Assembly (NCBI GenBank): GCA_030142905.1
Contig: JASJOG010000074.1
Location: 144,001 to 208,000 of the forward strand
Source: Heliopora coerulea
Taxonomy: Eukaryota; Cnidaria; Anthozoa; Scleralcyonacea; Helioporidae
Direction of reading: 5' to 3'
Length of the DNA stretch: 64,000 nucleotides
Position numbers and translations under genes: made by a program. The notes beneath the pieces are model-generated. The model had not been told where the DNA came from. It ran no database searches and worked only from the letters and a program-made list of their open reading frames with translations. Below are positions 34,301-46,400 of this stretch, piece after piece. Positions within the stretch are counted from its first letter, which is position 1. Each line of letters starts with the position of its first letter.

Positions 34301-36974
34301 AAGCTGATTCACAACTCTCTTAATCTGGAAAATCCAGCTCTCCCCAGTCAATCAAATCAAAACACCTGGATATTCAGTGGAATGCTGAACTTTTACTGCA
34401 CATCTACGAATGGATGATGACATTTTATTTTCCAGTCATCAGTACTTCTAGTTAGCATGACAAAATTTGGGTACTGCACAAAAAATGGCTCTCAAGACTC
34501 AAACTTTGATTGGTTCCCTTAGGAAACTTATTGAGTTTTTATTGTCTGCCAAAAGCAGCTTCTGTACCTTGAATTCTCTTTAGAGGACCACTCCAGAGCT
34601 GATTTTCATGCAAGAATTCAGCCACCTTTTTCTTAAAATGTTGCCAATGCTAGTTGGAAATGAAAAAGAAAGGTTATATTTTCACTTTTCACTAACTAAT
34701 AATTTATGCTTTAAAATATTGGAATGGAACTTACTGTGGCAAGTCTTAGTTTGAAATATCTAGATGTGCTGATATTTTGTTCTTGTTGTTTCAAAGAATC
34801 TTGCACCTGATTTCTGTAATACAGCAAAGCAATTTATGAGAACTGAATTTTGCTTTAATCCTACATAACCACTATTCTAAGTTTCAGGTATAGTTTTAGA
34901 CCTATAACATTAAAATGCACATCAATTTCCCTGCAATTACTTACAAAACAATTTTTTTTCTTTTTAATGATGTTGCCATATGTTTGATTTCCTCTCTGTG
35001 GTTTTGAGCATCTTCGACGGTCAAGTTGACAAAATCAGGTTCATCAATTCCACTCCTTGCACTTCCTTGCCTTCGGTATCTTGCACTATCAGTATTTCTT
35101 ATTGACTTCCTTGCTCCTTTAGCTGAAGGCATTGCTCTAACTTCTTTGAACAAATGACTGGGTAAGCTTTCCCGTAGACTTCGATTTCTACTGATACTCT
35201 CAGTACTACTGTAGGTATCTGTTGAATTGATTGATAAATCATCACCATGTTTTTTGGAGGTCATATTATCTATGTCAACCATCATCATATCTTCTTCATT
35301 ACCTGGTGAGGTCCAAGAAAAATATGTAATAAACCAGTTAAATGTAAGACAAAGCTGGCTGAAACTGGCCAAGAATGTGCTAACTGATTTTAGAGTAAGG
35401 TAGTTTTATTACAGCTCTAAGCGGGAAAGGCTTCAGGTACTCCTCCAGTGTACAGGGAAATCTCTTACTACCTATCAGGGATTGGTAGGTCAAGACTAAG
35501 ATAACTTCATATTCAGTGTTGTCATTGTCTGTTCAGTTACAGAAGCACAAACAACACGACAATGTGGTAGGAACACAAAAAGCAGCCCATAAGACAGTCA
35601 TTGAGTGAGACACTGATGTTTTTATGCATCAATAACTAAATGGACAATGGGAAAACAAAAACTAATTTTCATACAATAAACAAAACATATTTGAGAATTT
35701 GACCAATGAAAATGGAAGAACATCTCTATTTGTATGAGTATATGAGTATTATGCTGTACATTTGCAATGTCTGCCCTCACAACTATCCAGTAGATGGCAA
35801 ATTTATCCACTGGATATCTTAAATATCCAGGTGGGGTGTTGGTGGCACAGTGGTAGTGCACATGCCTCTCACCACTGTGACTAGGGTTCAATTCCGACTC
35901 TGTGTGGTTATCTGATTAAAGTTACCTTGGTCACATGTGAGAAGAATGTTGTCCAGTTTGACTCTACCAAGCATTACAGGTTTTCTCCAGGTACTCCGGT
36001 TTTCTCCTGTAGTAACATAGGACCCATGAGGGATGGCCCTTACTGGACTTCTTGGAAGAACGGGGTTATAGCTGATAGGGTTATCCAGTATAAATAAAGA
36101 GACTTAACCTTACCTTTTACCTTAGGTTTCAAAAATTGATCGCTGTTGATTAACTTAATCATAATATATGTATTTCATTCCCATGTTTGTATATTATCCG
36201 AGACAAATAAAATTCATAATTTATTTCTTAAAAGTGTAATTAAAAAAATTGTTCTTAGTTTTCATGCCGAAGTTTCTCCAAGCATTGCTAATGCTGTATA
36301 TACATCCAAATTACTATCTACCCACCAATCAAACATTCGCCAGCCGATCTCCTGCTCTCTGTGAAACTAAACGTTTCGGGAGTGTTAATGGCTTTAGAGA
36401 ACATTTAAATACCAAACTCCCAACGATGAATTTTCCCAGAACAAAACTGTAGCTCGGTTGCACGATGAAAAAATTGTCAATACTTATTGTTTTCAATTCT
36501 CCGCACGAACCAAAACTAAAAAATTCCGAATAATTTTGTTCAAACCGTAGCCTATATTGATCGCCAATACTCAATTGGTTGTGACGCATATGTAAACGAA
36601 CAGCAAGGACGACATGCCATCATTCCATTGGTTTACTTGAGAAGTATTCGAAAAGAGTTTTTTCAATCCGCTCGCCAGTCTTTGTTAGAGTACAACAATT
36701 AATGTTTGATATTGCAATTACATTCCAATTAGAATATTCCAAATTTCACATAACAGGATTAATTAATGAACTGCAGTTCTTATGCTTGTTAGTGAACTGC
36801 TAAAAAAAATTTAGACGTAGATAGTGAAAAAAGAATTCAGTTCTTACCAAAACCAGGATTAAAGTGGCTTTGCTGATGTCTTTGACTTTCTTCTCTGTTA
36901 ACATTTGTATGGGCCATTTCGTTCTCAATGGAGTCAAGCGATCTAAAGTCTTCTATATGCTGTGTCTTGTCCAT
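28367..36974 (-). CDS. TMC-family transmembrane channel-like protein (TMC5/7-type), 806 aa, 18 exons
   Basis: TMC proteins are multi-pass membrane proteins related to TMEM16; TMC1/2 form the pore of hair-cell mechanotransduction. Exons from the 5' end: 36848-36974, 34945-35302, 34735-34813, 34568-34649, 33776-33954, 33242-33390, 32759-32954, 32252-32407, 31605-31747, 31322-31427, 30978-31081, 30786-30890, 30633-30708, 30126-30262, 29615-29638 (a 24-base microexon), 29408-29530, 28661-28739, 28367-28564. Phases agree throughout (2421 bases). The hydrophilic N-terminus is ~215 aa; then GKFGTGVLSYFLFLRW (from 216) starts TM1. Family blocks follow: YYGHYTSET and PLAYLFT, FTSWDYGITD, the TMC signature CWENFVGQTFYRL at 528-540, RNVLDLIYAQ, FFSPLL near 599-604, and NNCRPSMRPF. 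The tail ends in a hydrophobic stretch before TGA; this last exon is the least certain. Sequence pattern is nearer TMC5/6/7/8 than TMC1/2/3. Confidence 0.93.
28858..29130. repeat. Palindromic dispersed repeat, copies 2 and 3
   Basis: Two copies lie in a TMC intron, at about 28858-28925 and 29040-29130. The second has clear inverted ends (CATTAAGAGGCAAGG and CCCTGCCTCTTAATG) and the core ATTTTACTCATCAAGGG. Confidence 0.7.
33538..33592 (+). repeat. Palindromic dispersed repeat, copy 4 (core only)
   Basis: Core TTTTACTCTGGCAAATGCCAGATGATTTTA lies in a TMC intron. The short inverted arms CTGGCA/TGCCAG are intact here and show the palindrome of the family. Confidence 0.75.
35832..36112 (+). mobile_element. 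tRNA-derived SINE, near full length
   Basis: The head carries tRNA-type internal promoter boxes: an A-box-like GTGGCACAGTGGTAGTGC at about 35842-35859 and a B-box-like GGGTTCAATTCC at about 35884-35895, ~25 bases apart. A tRNA-unrelated body follows and ends in GTTATCCAGTATAAATAAAG. A truncated relative is in WIPI2 intron 12 (24696-24880). It lies in TMC intron 1, opposite to the gene. Confidence 0.8.
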
Positions 36975-37446
36975 GAAAACAAAAACATGATCAGTTTTGC
37001 AATCGAATTTGAGTGCAATGATAACGTTCCAGTAAATTTCTTATGCGTTCTAAATGCGGAAGGAACTGATTTTAAAATCTGCTGCTAGGTAACCCTCGCG
37101 CGGAAAACACGCAAAATGTACTCTGGCTTATTTGTGGAGGATAGAAGAAATCAACCTTAAAGATTTGTGAGTTTTTTTTGTTTTGTTGGGTTTTTTTAAG
37201 ACTCATTTGAGCTGTAGGTTAATTTTCAGCATGTTTTTATTGCGCAGTTGTTCGGTCCCACATAGACGCGAGAAACATTTCAGAGAACCCACGTAATTCG
37301 TGAGAAACCTGGAACGCGCGGTCAGCACATGTTGCGCCATAATGCTCGTGGCTTTGGTACGATAGATAATTTAAACTTTAAAAAGTTTTATTTTACGAAA
37401 CAAAATCGAGGTTCGCTGTATAAGATCTGGACAGTTTATTCGTGCA
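36975..37446. promoter_or_regulatory. Bidirectional promoter region between TMC and eRF3
   Basis: The start codons of the divergent TMC (minus) and eRF3 (plus) genes are 472 bases apart, so both transcription starts and 5' UTRs should fall here. The stretch is richer in CG dinucleotides than its surroundings (CGCGCGGAAAACACGC near 37097, AACGCGCGGTCAGC near 37311), as expected for a shared promoter. No TATA box stands out. Transcription start sites cannot be placed from sequence alone. Confidence 0.6.
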
Positions 37447-40400
37447 ATGGATGATGATTCAACTCCAGATTCTTGGGATGCAGTAGAAGACCCAGGGCCA
37501 AGCACAAGTCAAAATATTCCTACTGCTTTCAACACCTTGAATATAAATGCCAAACCATTTGTTCCTAATGTCAATGCTCCTGTATTTGTACCGTCCTTTT
37601 GCAAAGGCCAGGATTCCAATGGTAAGAAGAGAATTGAAAAGTTACCCCACGTCTTTTCTAGTGTTATAATCTAGGTTTAAATGTATATTTTAGGAATGGA
37701 TAAAATACATTAAGTTTGGTTTGGTTTGTTTTGGTTTTTTTCTAAAGTAAATATTCATTGTTTAAATTCTTGAGTTTTCATTGTTTGCATTTTTTCTTGT
37801 ATATTTATGACATTATAATAGGATCAGTAGTAGGTTTTGACTGACTGGGATATAAATGGCAGGTGATGGAGGGCCGTTACATCTATTTCATACGTGTACG
37901 ACAGCTGTTATTTATGCCATAAACATTGATATGTTTGTCACCTCAACGTATTCACAATTAAAAATCAAAAATGTCATTCTGCTGTACTATCAGCTTCTTT
38001 TGCACTGTGTTGTTGTTACTCTTTTGATAGAACAATTGTTATGCTGGTTGGATCTGTGAGAGTTAGATTTTCAGATGTTGGCTTCAAAGACTTTGCTATA
38101 ATACATTGACAATGTAATTTGCCAACATTGGTGGAAAGTGGAAATTCCTTCCATTGCAGATATTACTTTGTAGAGTTAACCTTTCAAGTGTCCATACTTA
38201 ATTATTTAAAGATTAATTTTATACTTTTAAATTTTAGGTCAAGCAGTTCAACCAACTGTAAAAGATATGGTCAAAAATGATGTAAATGCTAAATCAGTCA
38301 TCAGTGTAGTACAACAAAGTTCAGGTAAATCATGAAGAAAGTGTTTAGTGGTGAACATGAGCCCAGCATAGACTGCAGTTCCTGCTTGGTGAATCTATTG
38401 CCAATAATTTTAATAAGCAAAGTGATTTAAATAAATTCCAGAGGAAGTAAGAAGGCCTTGTTTCCAAGGTCCTATATTACTAGGTACTGTAGACAAATTT
38501 TCTTGAGCAGAAAATAGAAGCTGTGATCTGTCATGGTTGAGTGAGATTTTTATACCTTTAATAGATTGTATTGACAAAATGAGGTAAGCTTACATCAGAA
38601 GTGAGAGGAACTATTACCTTAAATATTGTTGCTACTTCAAAAGATAACCATAAACTAGAGTCATTGGCTTGCATCTGGACTTCTATACCTAGAATTTTAG
38701 GGCTGAAAGACTAGGAATCTGTGAATGCATTGCAGGACAGATTGCATAAAAAGTTTCAGCTCAGGCTCAAAAAGAAATTGTTTAAAAGTTAAAATATGAC
38801 TAATAACACTATAAAGGAAAGTAAGTTTCATAAAAATTATTTTTTGTTTTCTTAAGATTGTAGTATAGAAATTACTGCTTGGGTTGAGCTTTTGAAACTG
38901 TTCTGTTATCATCCTCTCAACTAACAAAATAACTACTGTATCCACATAATTATTTGTGTAAAAACTTACAGTTCTTGTTCATGTTTAGAGGATGTTCCAG
39001 AATGTTTAGGCAAATCAACCAGTAATTCAGATACAACAAGTGTAGTCTCTAATGTGAATGAAATTTCTGGTAAGTGTAATGTATTATCTTTTGTAATAGT
39101 TCAAATAATTGCAAAAGTGAATGCTATGTCATTGTATGTAGTTATCTTAGAATATAAAAATTTAATTAAGTAATTTTGAAATTGTGACAGAATCAGGAAA
39201 CAATGTCAACAACTTTGTGTAAAAATGGCTTGGCACTGTTGTTTGTCTCCTCATATTTGTTTTATGTATTTGCTCAGAAAAATCATGCAAATTTTTCCAC
39301 ACAGTACTTTGCTTTAAAAGGACATGCAAACTGGTTACTGCTCTCTGTAAACTGATTAGGATTGATTCTCTTCAAGACAAAAAGAGGTCTATAAACCTCA
39401 CCTATATTGCAAGTCTGTTTTCATTTTGTAGCATTCACTCAAATACTTTTCATTCCTTGTAAGGTTTGACTCCTTGCTTTTGTCTGAGTGGGTTCTCTAA
39501 TTTTTATTAGAAGAATGTAGCAATGGTGCTGTAAAAGAAGAAAAACCAAGAGATCGGACAAAGTTGAAAAGCAAACCACCAGAAATTGAAGAGACTCATG
39601 AAATGAAAGAGCATGTGAACATTGTATTTATTGGACATGTTGGTCAGTAAAAATTTGATTTGGATTTCAAATTTTCCATTTGGCATTGAACTGATGAATC
39701 ACACTTGCAATAAATCTTATGGCATGTTTGTTTTATTTATATTTATAGATGCTGGTAAATCAACTATTGGAGGCCAAGTGTTGTAAGTTGACTGATTTTA
39801 CAGTTTGTCAATTTATTTGTCAGGAATTCCTGTTTTGCATAATGACATTGTGATGGCCATGTTAAAGAACCTTCAACTAAAGAACTTTATAAGCTGCTAT
39901 TCTCACTGTCATCCAGCATGGCTGATACCCGTTTCACCTAAAATTTAACCAACTCATCAACAAGATGGCATCTTAATATTTTACTCTGGCTAACACCAGA
40001 TGATTTTCCTCATCACAGGGACAAGCCCTGGGCATACTCTGATTGTTGATCAGAACTAAATGATTTCCATAAAAATTGTGTGCAAAACAGACTTTTGTTC
40101 CACTGAAGACAAATATGAGCAGCAACTATATATTATTTAAACCAATAAATATTAATCTCAAAACCAGCCTTTCACACACTTTTGCTCTGTTTACTTATCG
40201 AACTACCATTGTACTGTACTTTTAGAAAGTAAACTTAGCTCTTATTCAGTTTCTAATGTGTTATAAGGTACCTGACAGGTCAAGTTGACAAAAGAACCCT
40301 TGAAAAATATGAACGGGAAGCAAAGGAGAAGAACAGAGAAACATGGTTAGTGATTGCTTGTACTAACTTTGGTGGAAGGATTTATAAATTTTTAATGATA

Positions 40401-43400
40401 ACGGTAACAGTAATTTTAATTCATTTCAAAAATGTAACCACTTAACCTTGGTGCCAGTATTGCTGACAGTCATTAATTTTACAAATTACTGAGGTGATAG
40501 AGCTAGAATCCTGCATAAAGGAAATAGATTAGTGATGTTATTTAGTTCCAGAGAGGACAGAATAAATCCTGATATAAAAAGGGAAATAAGAAAACAAAAT
40601 TTCAACACAGAAACTTTCTTCTTTTTTTTCTTTTCTTTTTTTTTTCAACTTTTGCTCGAATGGTATATTGTCAGGATAGTGCTCCATTATTTGTAACTTT
40701 TTCTTGCATGTAGTGGGATTTCTTTGATGAGATGAGATGAGAGACTTTTATTTCAAAAGGGTAACACTTGACATTAATAAAAATGATAAACTTGTGGCCC
40801 TCTTCAAAACAATTTACTGCCAAGGGTGCTGAACTTTACAATTATTTTGATTCTTACTTCTGTTTGAAACAGGACTAGAATAGAATATAAAATTTCATAG
40901 TAAAATATTGTTCTTGTATTTTTATGCAGTAGACTGCATAATTATGAGAAATGCATAGTTGTCAGAAACCAATATCTTTTTGTAACAGTATTTTTATGTT
41001 CTCACAGTTTTAATTAAGTAGGACACTTTCCAGAAGCTATTCATGCTTTCCTGGCATATTCCTTGATATGGCATGATTTTTGGCTAAGTTTCACATGGGA
41101 ATACAGCTGCTTCTCTTGCCTGATTTATGTTACATATATAATCATTGAAATGACTCCAAGAACCAATTATTTCTTGATCCCCAAAAAGTTTTCTGGTTCA
41201 AATACCACTTATGTGAATGACATATCTACTGTATTTTGAAAAAAAAACACTTGAAGAACAATGATAAACTTTTTACAGGTATCTTTCCTGGGCACTTGAT
41301 ACAAATCAAGAAGAAAGAGATAAGGTACCATGGTAATTTAATGTAAGACCATTTCAATACAATAACAGTTTGTGATAAACATATTTTTTTGTCTTAACTC
41401 CTTAATGCCAAGTTAGAATAACATTCAGCTTGAGTTGCTTGTTCTGTGAGCCATCTTGTATGTTACTACAGTAGAACCTGAGTTTTACGACCACCCCTTT
41501 TGAAAGGCAAAAGTGGTCGTAAATGCCAGGTGGTCGCTTAAGACAGGTAGTGATGTGGCGTAACTTAGTGGCTGCCATATTTGCTTGTGCAACTTCCGGA
41601 AAATGCGTAAATTTAAGCAAAATGCGCATTGTTATGAGTCCCAAGCCTGGATATTAGCGTCCGGTCACGGACATTGTCCGGTACAAATTTGTCATTTATA
41701 GAGTTTTGACAGTCACAAATTTGACTATGTCTGTCACTTTGTCCGGAACGGTTTTTGTAACATTGATTTCCAGTTTCATTACAAAACCAATTATTAATAT
41801 TTGTCTTTAATCAATCGCTCTCTTCGTTTGTATATTAAATTAGTGAATGCGCGCGAGTTACTGCGAGTAGTTTTGCGAGTTACCTGCGAGGTCGTGTGCG
41901 GGTGAATATATAATGGCGAAGTGCGACTGTCTTGGATATTGATTGTTTGTAATCACTCTAGCGTTAAATTATACACAACATATTGAAGAAAATAACTTCA
42001 TTTTTCACGTCTGCTGACATAAATAGTGTTAGCAATGATAGCCATATTGATCAAGACTTGACCACTGACAATGACTTACATGAGAAACATTTGTCTGATT
42101 CAGATGATAGTGATTCTAGTTTTGCAGGTTTCATTCCTGGGGATTTACTGTGACTTTGAGGATTTAAATTGATCAAAGAGACATGTGATGGTTCAAGAAT
42201 AGATTAATTGTTGATGATTATGATCTTTTTGTAGTCGTATACTACATGTATAAATCTACATGTATAATACTTTTAAATAAAATTGTGTGCAGTGCACGTA
42301 TCATTCATACTTTTAAGTTTTAATATCCTATACCAATGCTTGTATACAATAGCAATTATTAATATACGGCGACTGTACGAATATCAATCAAATTATAGTC
42401 TTGTTAAGTGACAGGTACATTTTGTTTTGTGACAGGCACAATCTGATTGATGCTGGTCATTTTGACAGCCAGAGCAAAAAAAAAATATATCCAGGCTTGG
42501 TTATGACTGAACAAGCAAACCCAAATTTCATTGACGATTACTTTATTCAACTAAGAATTACATAAGAATTTGCTTAAGTTTATCTACTTATTAAGTGAAA
42601 AGAAATTGGTCGGCGCGAACTGCTTCGATTTCCTAACTCGTTCAGAAAGAAATTCACAACAGTATAAGTATAACTGCACAGAAGTGATCAAAACTAGATC
42701 GAAGCGGTACTAAGTGTGTAGTTTTTCTTGCTTCCTGCATTCTCTTTGCCAAGACAGTTGGAGCGATTGTGGAGTGGCATTGATTCAAACGGCGAACTTA
42801 ACTCACGAAACTTAATTATGATCAATCAAATTAAATCTGCCCTACCTATTAGATTCGGCAGAAGAGGCCGCTGATCTTCTACCGAGCTTAATTCATCAAT
42901 CAGGTTCGGCACATGAGTAGAGCGGTCAGCAATTTTAGTTTACAGTGGTCGCTCATGACAGGTAAAATTTCTTATTTTGACCACTAAAAAGTGGTCGCTG
43001 GTCACGTTAGACAGGTGGTCGCTCAATGCAGGTATATTTTAACTACAAATTGTCCGTGCCAGAAAAACTGGTCGTATATGACAGGTGGTCGTAAAAAGGG
43101 GTGTCGTAAAACTCGGGCTCTACTGTAATAATAAATTGCATTAAGGTAGGTTCTTTTGAATTGGTAAAGGCAGACTTTTTTCAGTGCTGTTCCAAATAAC
43201 AAACTTTATTCACATAAAAAGAACTAAACATTCTTGACAGGGTAAAACTGTGGAGGTTGGTCGTGCAACTTTTGAGACCGAAAACAAGAAGTTTACCTTA
43301 TTGGATGCACCTGGTCATAAGAGCTTTGTCCCAAATATGATCGGTGGTGCAGCACAAGCTGATCTTGGGGTCTTGGTAAGATTTTTTGAATTTCGTGTGG

Positions 43401-46400
43401 GCAATATCCCCATTCTCATTCAAACAGTTCTAGATGTTTGTACTGATTGCTGGAACACCTACATTCTACATCCTATGATTGTTCATAGTGATACTTTCAC
43501 TTAGACAGTAGTGCTTTGTCGCCCAAACAAATGATAGCTCAGCTCATAAGTTCATGTGTTTCAAATACTCAATGGTTATATCTCACTTATCACCAAAATC
43601 TTGCGGGTTTTGATGGATTGAGTTGACAAATGTCCATGGTCAGTTTTATTTACAAGAATGACTAAATGCAAGAAGACTTAAAACAGAGTTCAGGTATGGT
43701 GGCAGTTGATAGCGTACATTTGTATATTCAGGTTGAAGGGACAAAAATTGGATAAGGATACCAAATGACACTTTAAAGGAAAAAAGTAAAACATGGAAAA
43801 ATTTATGTACAATTGTGACTACACAATCACATTTTTTAGATTACCATTAATGTTTAACTAATGTCCATACACCTGGTTAACTGGTTTGTGTATCTAACTA
43901 TAATGGGCTGTTTAGGGTGACAAATCTTACAGTTTCATGAAGATCATGGTATTAAATTGAGCAGTAAACCTATATAAAATAATTATAAACAATGACAGTG
44001 TAAATATTTTTCTTAGGTTATTTCTGCAAGAAAAGGAGAATTTGAGACAGGCTTTGAAAGAGGTGGACAAACAAGGTATCAGAGTGGGATTTATTGTATA
44101 TCAAGAAACTGTTCAAGTAATTATTATTCTTGGTACATTTAAACATCCACCCATCCTCTTTTTAATCAAGATATAAAAATATCAACCTATTGTTGCCAAC
44201 AACATCATGTGTTAGCAGATCGAAAGCTTCACAAATGAATAAATTACACTACTAAGTTTATTAATTTAAAGAGAAATACCAGAAGCATTGGTACTATCAT
44301 ACTTTATGCTAACCTTAAAAATAATATTTGTAAAGATTAAACACTTTCAATGATCAAAACTATTGGAGTTGTTGGTAAACTTCAGATTATATTCTTTAAA
44401 CTTCTCTTTTATTTTGAGATGACCTCCTTTTTTTAAATGATTTTATGATAAGTCATATTCAAATTACATCACAGATGCTCCCATTAACAAACAAAATAAA
44501 TTGAGATGTCTTGAAGATGAATTAAAACATAAAAGTTAAAAACATACTCATTTATTATTTGAAAAATCAAATAAGCCAAAGTTAATTTTCATTACATAGA
44601 ATCTGCAATGATTTGTTGCATAGCCCTGTTTTCTATTCATGCAAATAATATTTTTTTCTACACTTCTGTCTTCTATTAATCCTTTCTGACTGGGATGTCT
44701 CCATTTGACAAGTACATTCATCTTGCATTAGGCAGAGTAGAATAATGGAAAACTAAACCTCTCTGGAAGGAGTTAAAAGGAAAAAAATTCCTACTGAAAT
44801 AATCTTTGTATTACTTTATCAGAGAACATGCAATGTTGGCAAAAACTGCTGGAGTAAAGCATTTAGTTATCTTGATAAATAAAATGGATGACCCCACAGT
44901 TGAATGGGAGCAGAGAAGGTGCGATGTAATTACATGTACATGTGACATGCTTTATTTTCAGCATAAAATTCTGTCTTTGTTATCCTGGATGTAGATATCT
45001 TCATCCTGGTAAAAGTCTATTTACCAAAGTGTGACTAATTTTTGATTCTGGTCTCCCACAGAGTACCTGGTTTTATTTGTGACTAGGTTGAGATTGGATT
45101 TGTGGTTGCCTTTGATGGTCTACTCACCCTTCCTAGTCTTCGTACTTGACTATTATACAAATACATTTTCCTGTCAAAGTTCACTTGTGTAAATTATGAA
45201 CTCATAATGTGTTTTGATGTCATTCCAGACTTGGTAAGTTCAATACCCAATCAGTAGCAAGCAATAAAAAAATTAATCTTCAGTGCCAGCTGATTGCAAT
45301 CTAGCACATAAAATCAGGTACCTTCTAAGAGTCAGCAATCTCACAGATGGACTTTACTGCATGTTTGGTTATCTTTATTTCTATGCCTGTTAACAATCTG
45401 AATTAATTCAACTTGAATATTTCTTAGGTATGATGACTGCAAAACAAAGTTAATTCCTTTTCTAAAAAAAGTTGGGTTCAACCCCAAAACAGGTAAGTTT
45501 GAGAAAAAATTGATATTGAAATAAATTTTTTTTCTTTTTTTTTTTGACTTAAATATTTCAAAAACCCTACCAAAAAAACAAATGGTTTGATACAAATTCC
45601 TTTATCTTTAGTGCTCAACACTCAGTTATGGGATGTAGTGATAGTGTGTTTAAGAATGCTTGTATGTAGAAGAGAAAAAGGGTTGAGGAATGTCTGCAGT
45701 TTTCTCATGTATGAAGTATTCAGTATATTTTGCTGCTGAATACATTCTGAATTACCATTATTGTCAATGTTGATGTTTTGAATTGTTAATAACTATAATA
45801 TTGTCATCACAGACTACATTAGAATTTTCTGATTGTTTGAGCAAATATATGGTTAATTTTGAGACACGTTCTCTGACTAAATTTATTAAATATACAAGCT
45901 TTCAACTACCTAACTGTAGTCTTCGACAGGCAAGAGTGACCTAAATTAATTCAACACGCACCTATAAATATCTACATGCCATTAATTTAGGTCACTCTTG
46001 CCTGTCAAAGACTACAGTTAGATAGTCGAAAGGTTGTATATTTAATAAATTTAGTCAAAGAACGTGTCTCAAAATTAATCAGGTCTTAACCTGGCTGTGC
46101 AATCTCCATATTTTCAAATATATGGTGATTATCATTAATTACTTACAAGCATGGTTAATGGCTCATCAGCATTTTTTAATCCAGAAATTGTTCTGTTATA
46201 GATGTTTATTTCATGCCTTGTTCTGGACTTACTGGTGCAAATATAAAAGAACCAGTCAGTCCATCAGTTTGTTCATGGTACAGGTACTGTGCAGTTAAAA
46301 AAGCTGTATTACACTTATAAGTCTAGCTATCCTTTTCATGGCAGTGGTGTAAGTAGCAATGGTAGAATTGTTGTATGATTGTATCATTGTCAGTTAACTA

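Noticed and set aside
43250..43504. 84-aa frame taken as a separate gene
   Set aside because: It is eRF3 exon 8 read through its donor into the intron.
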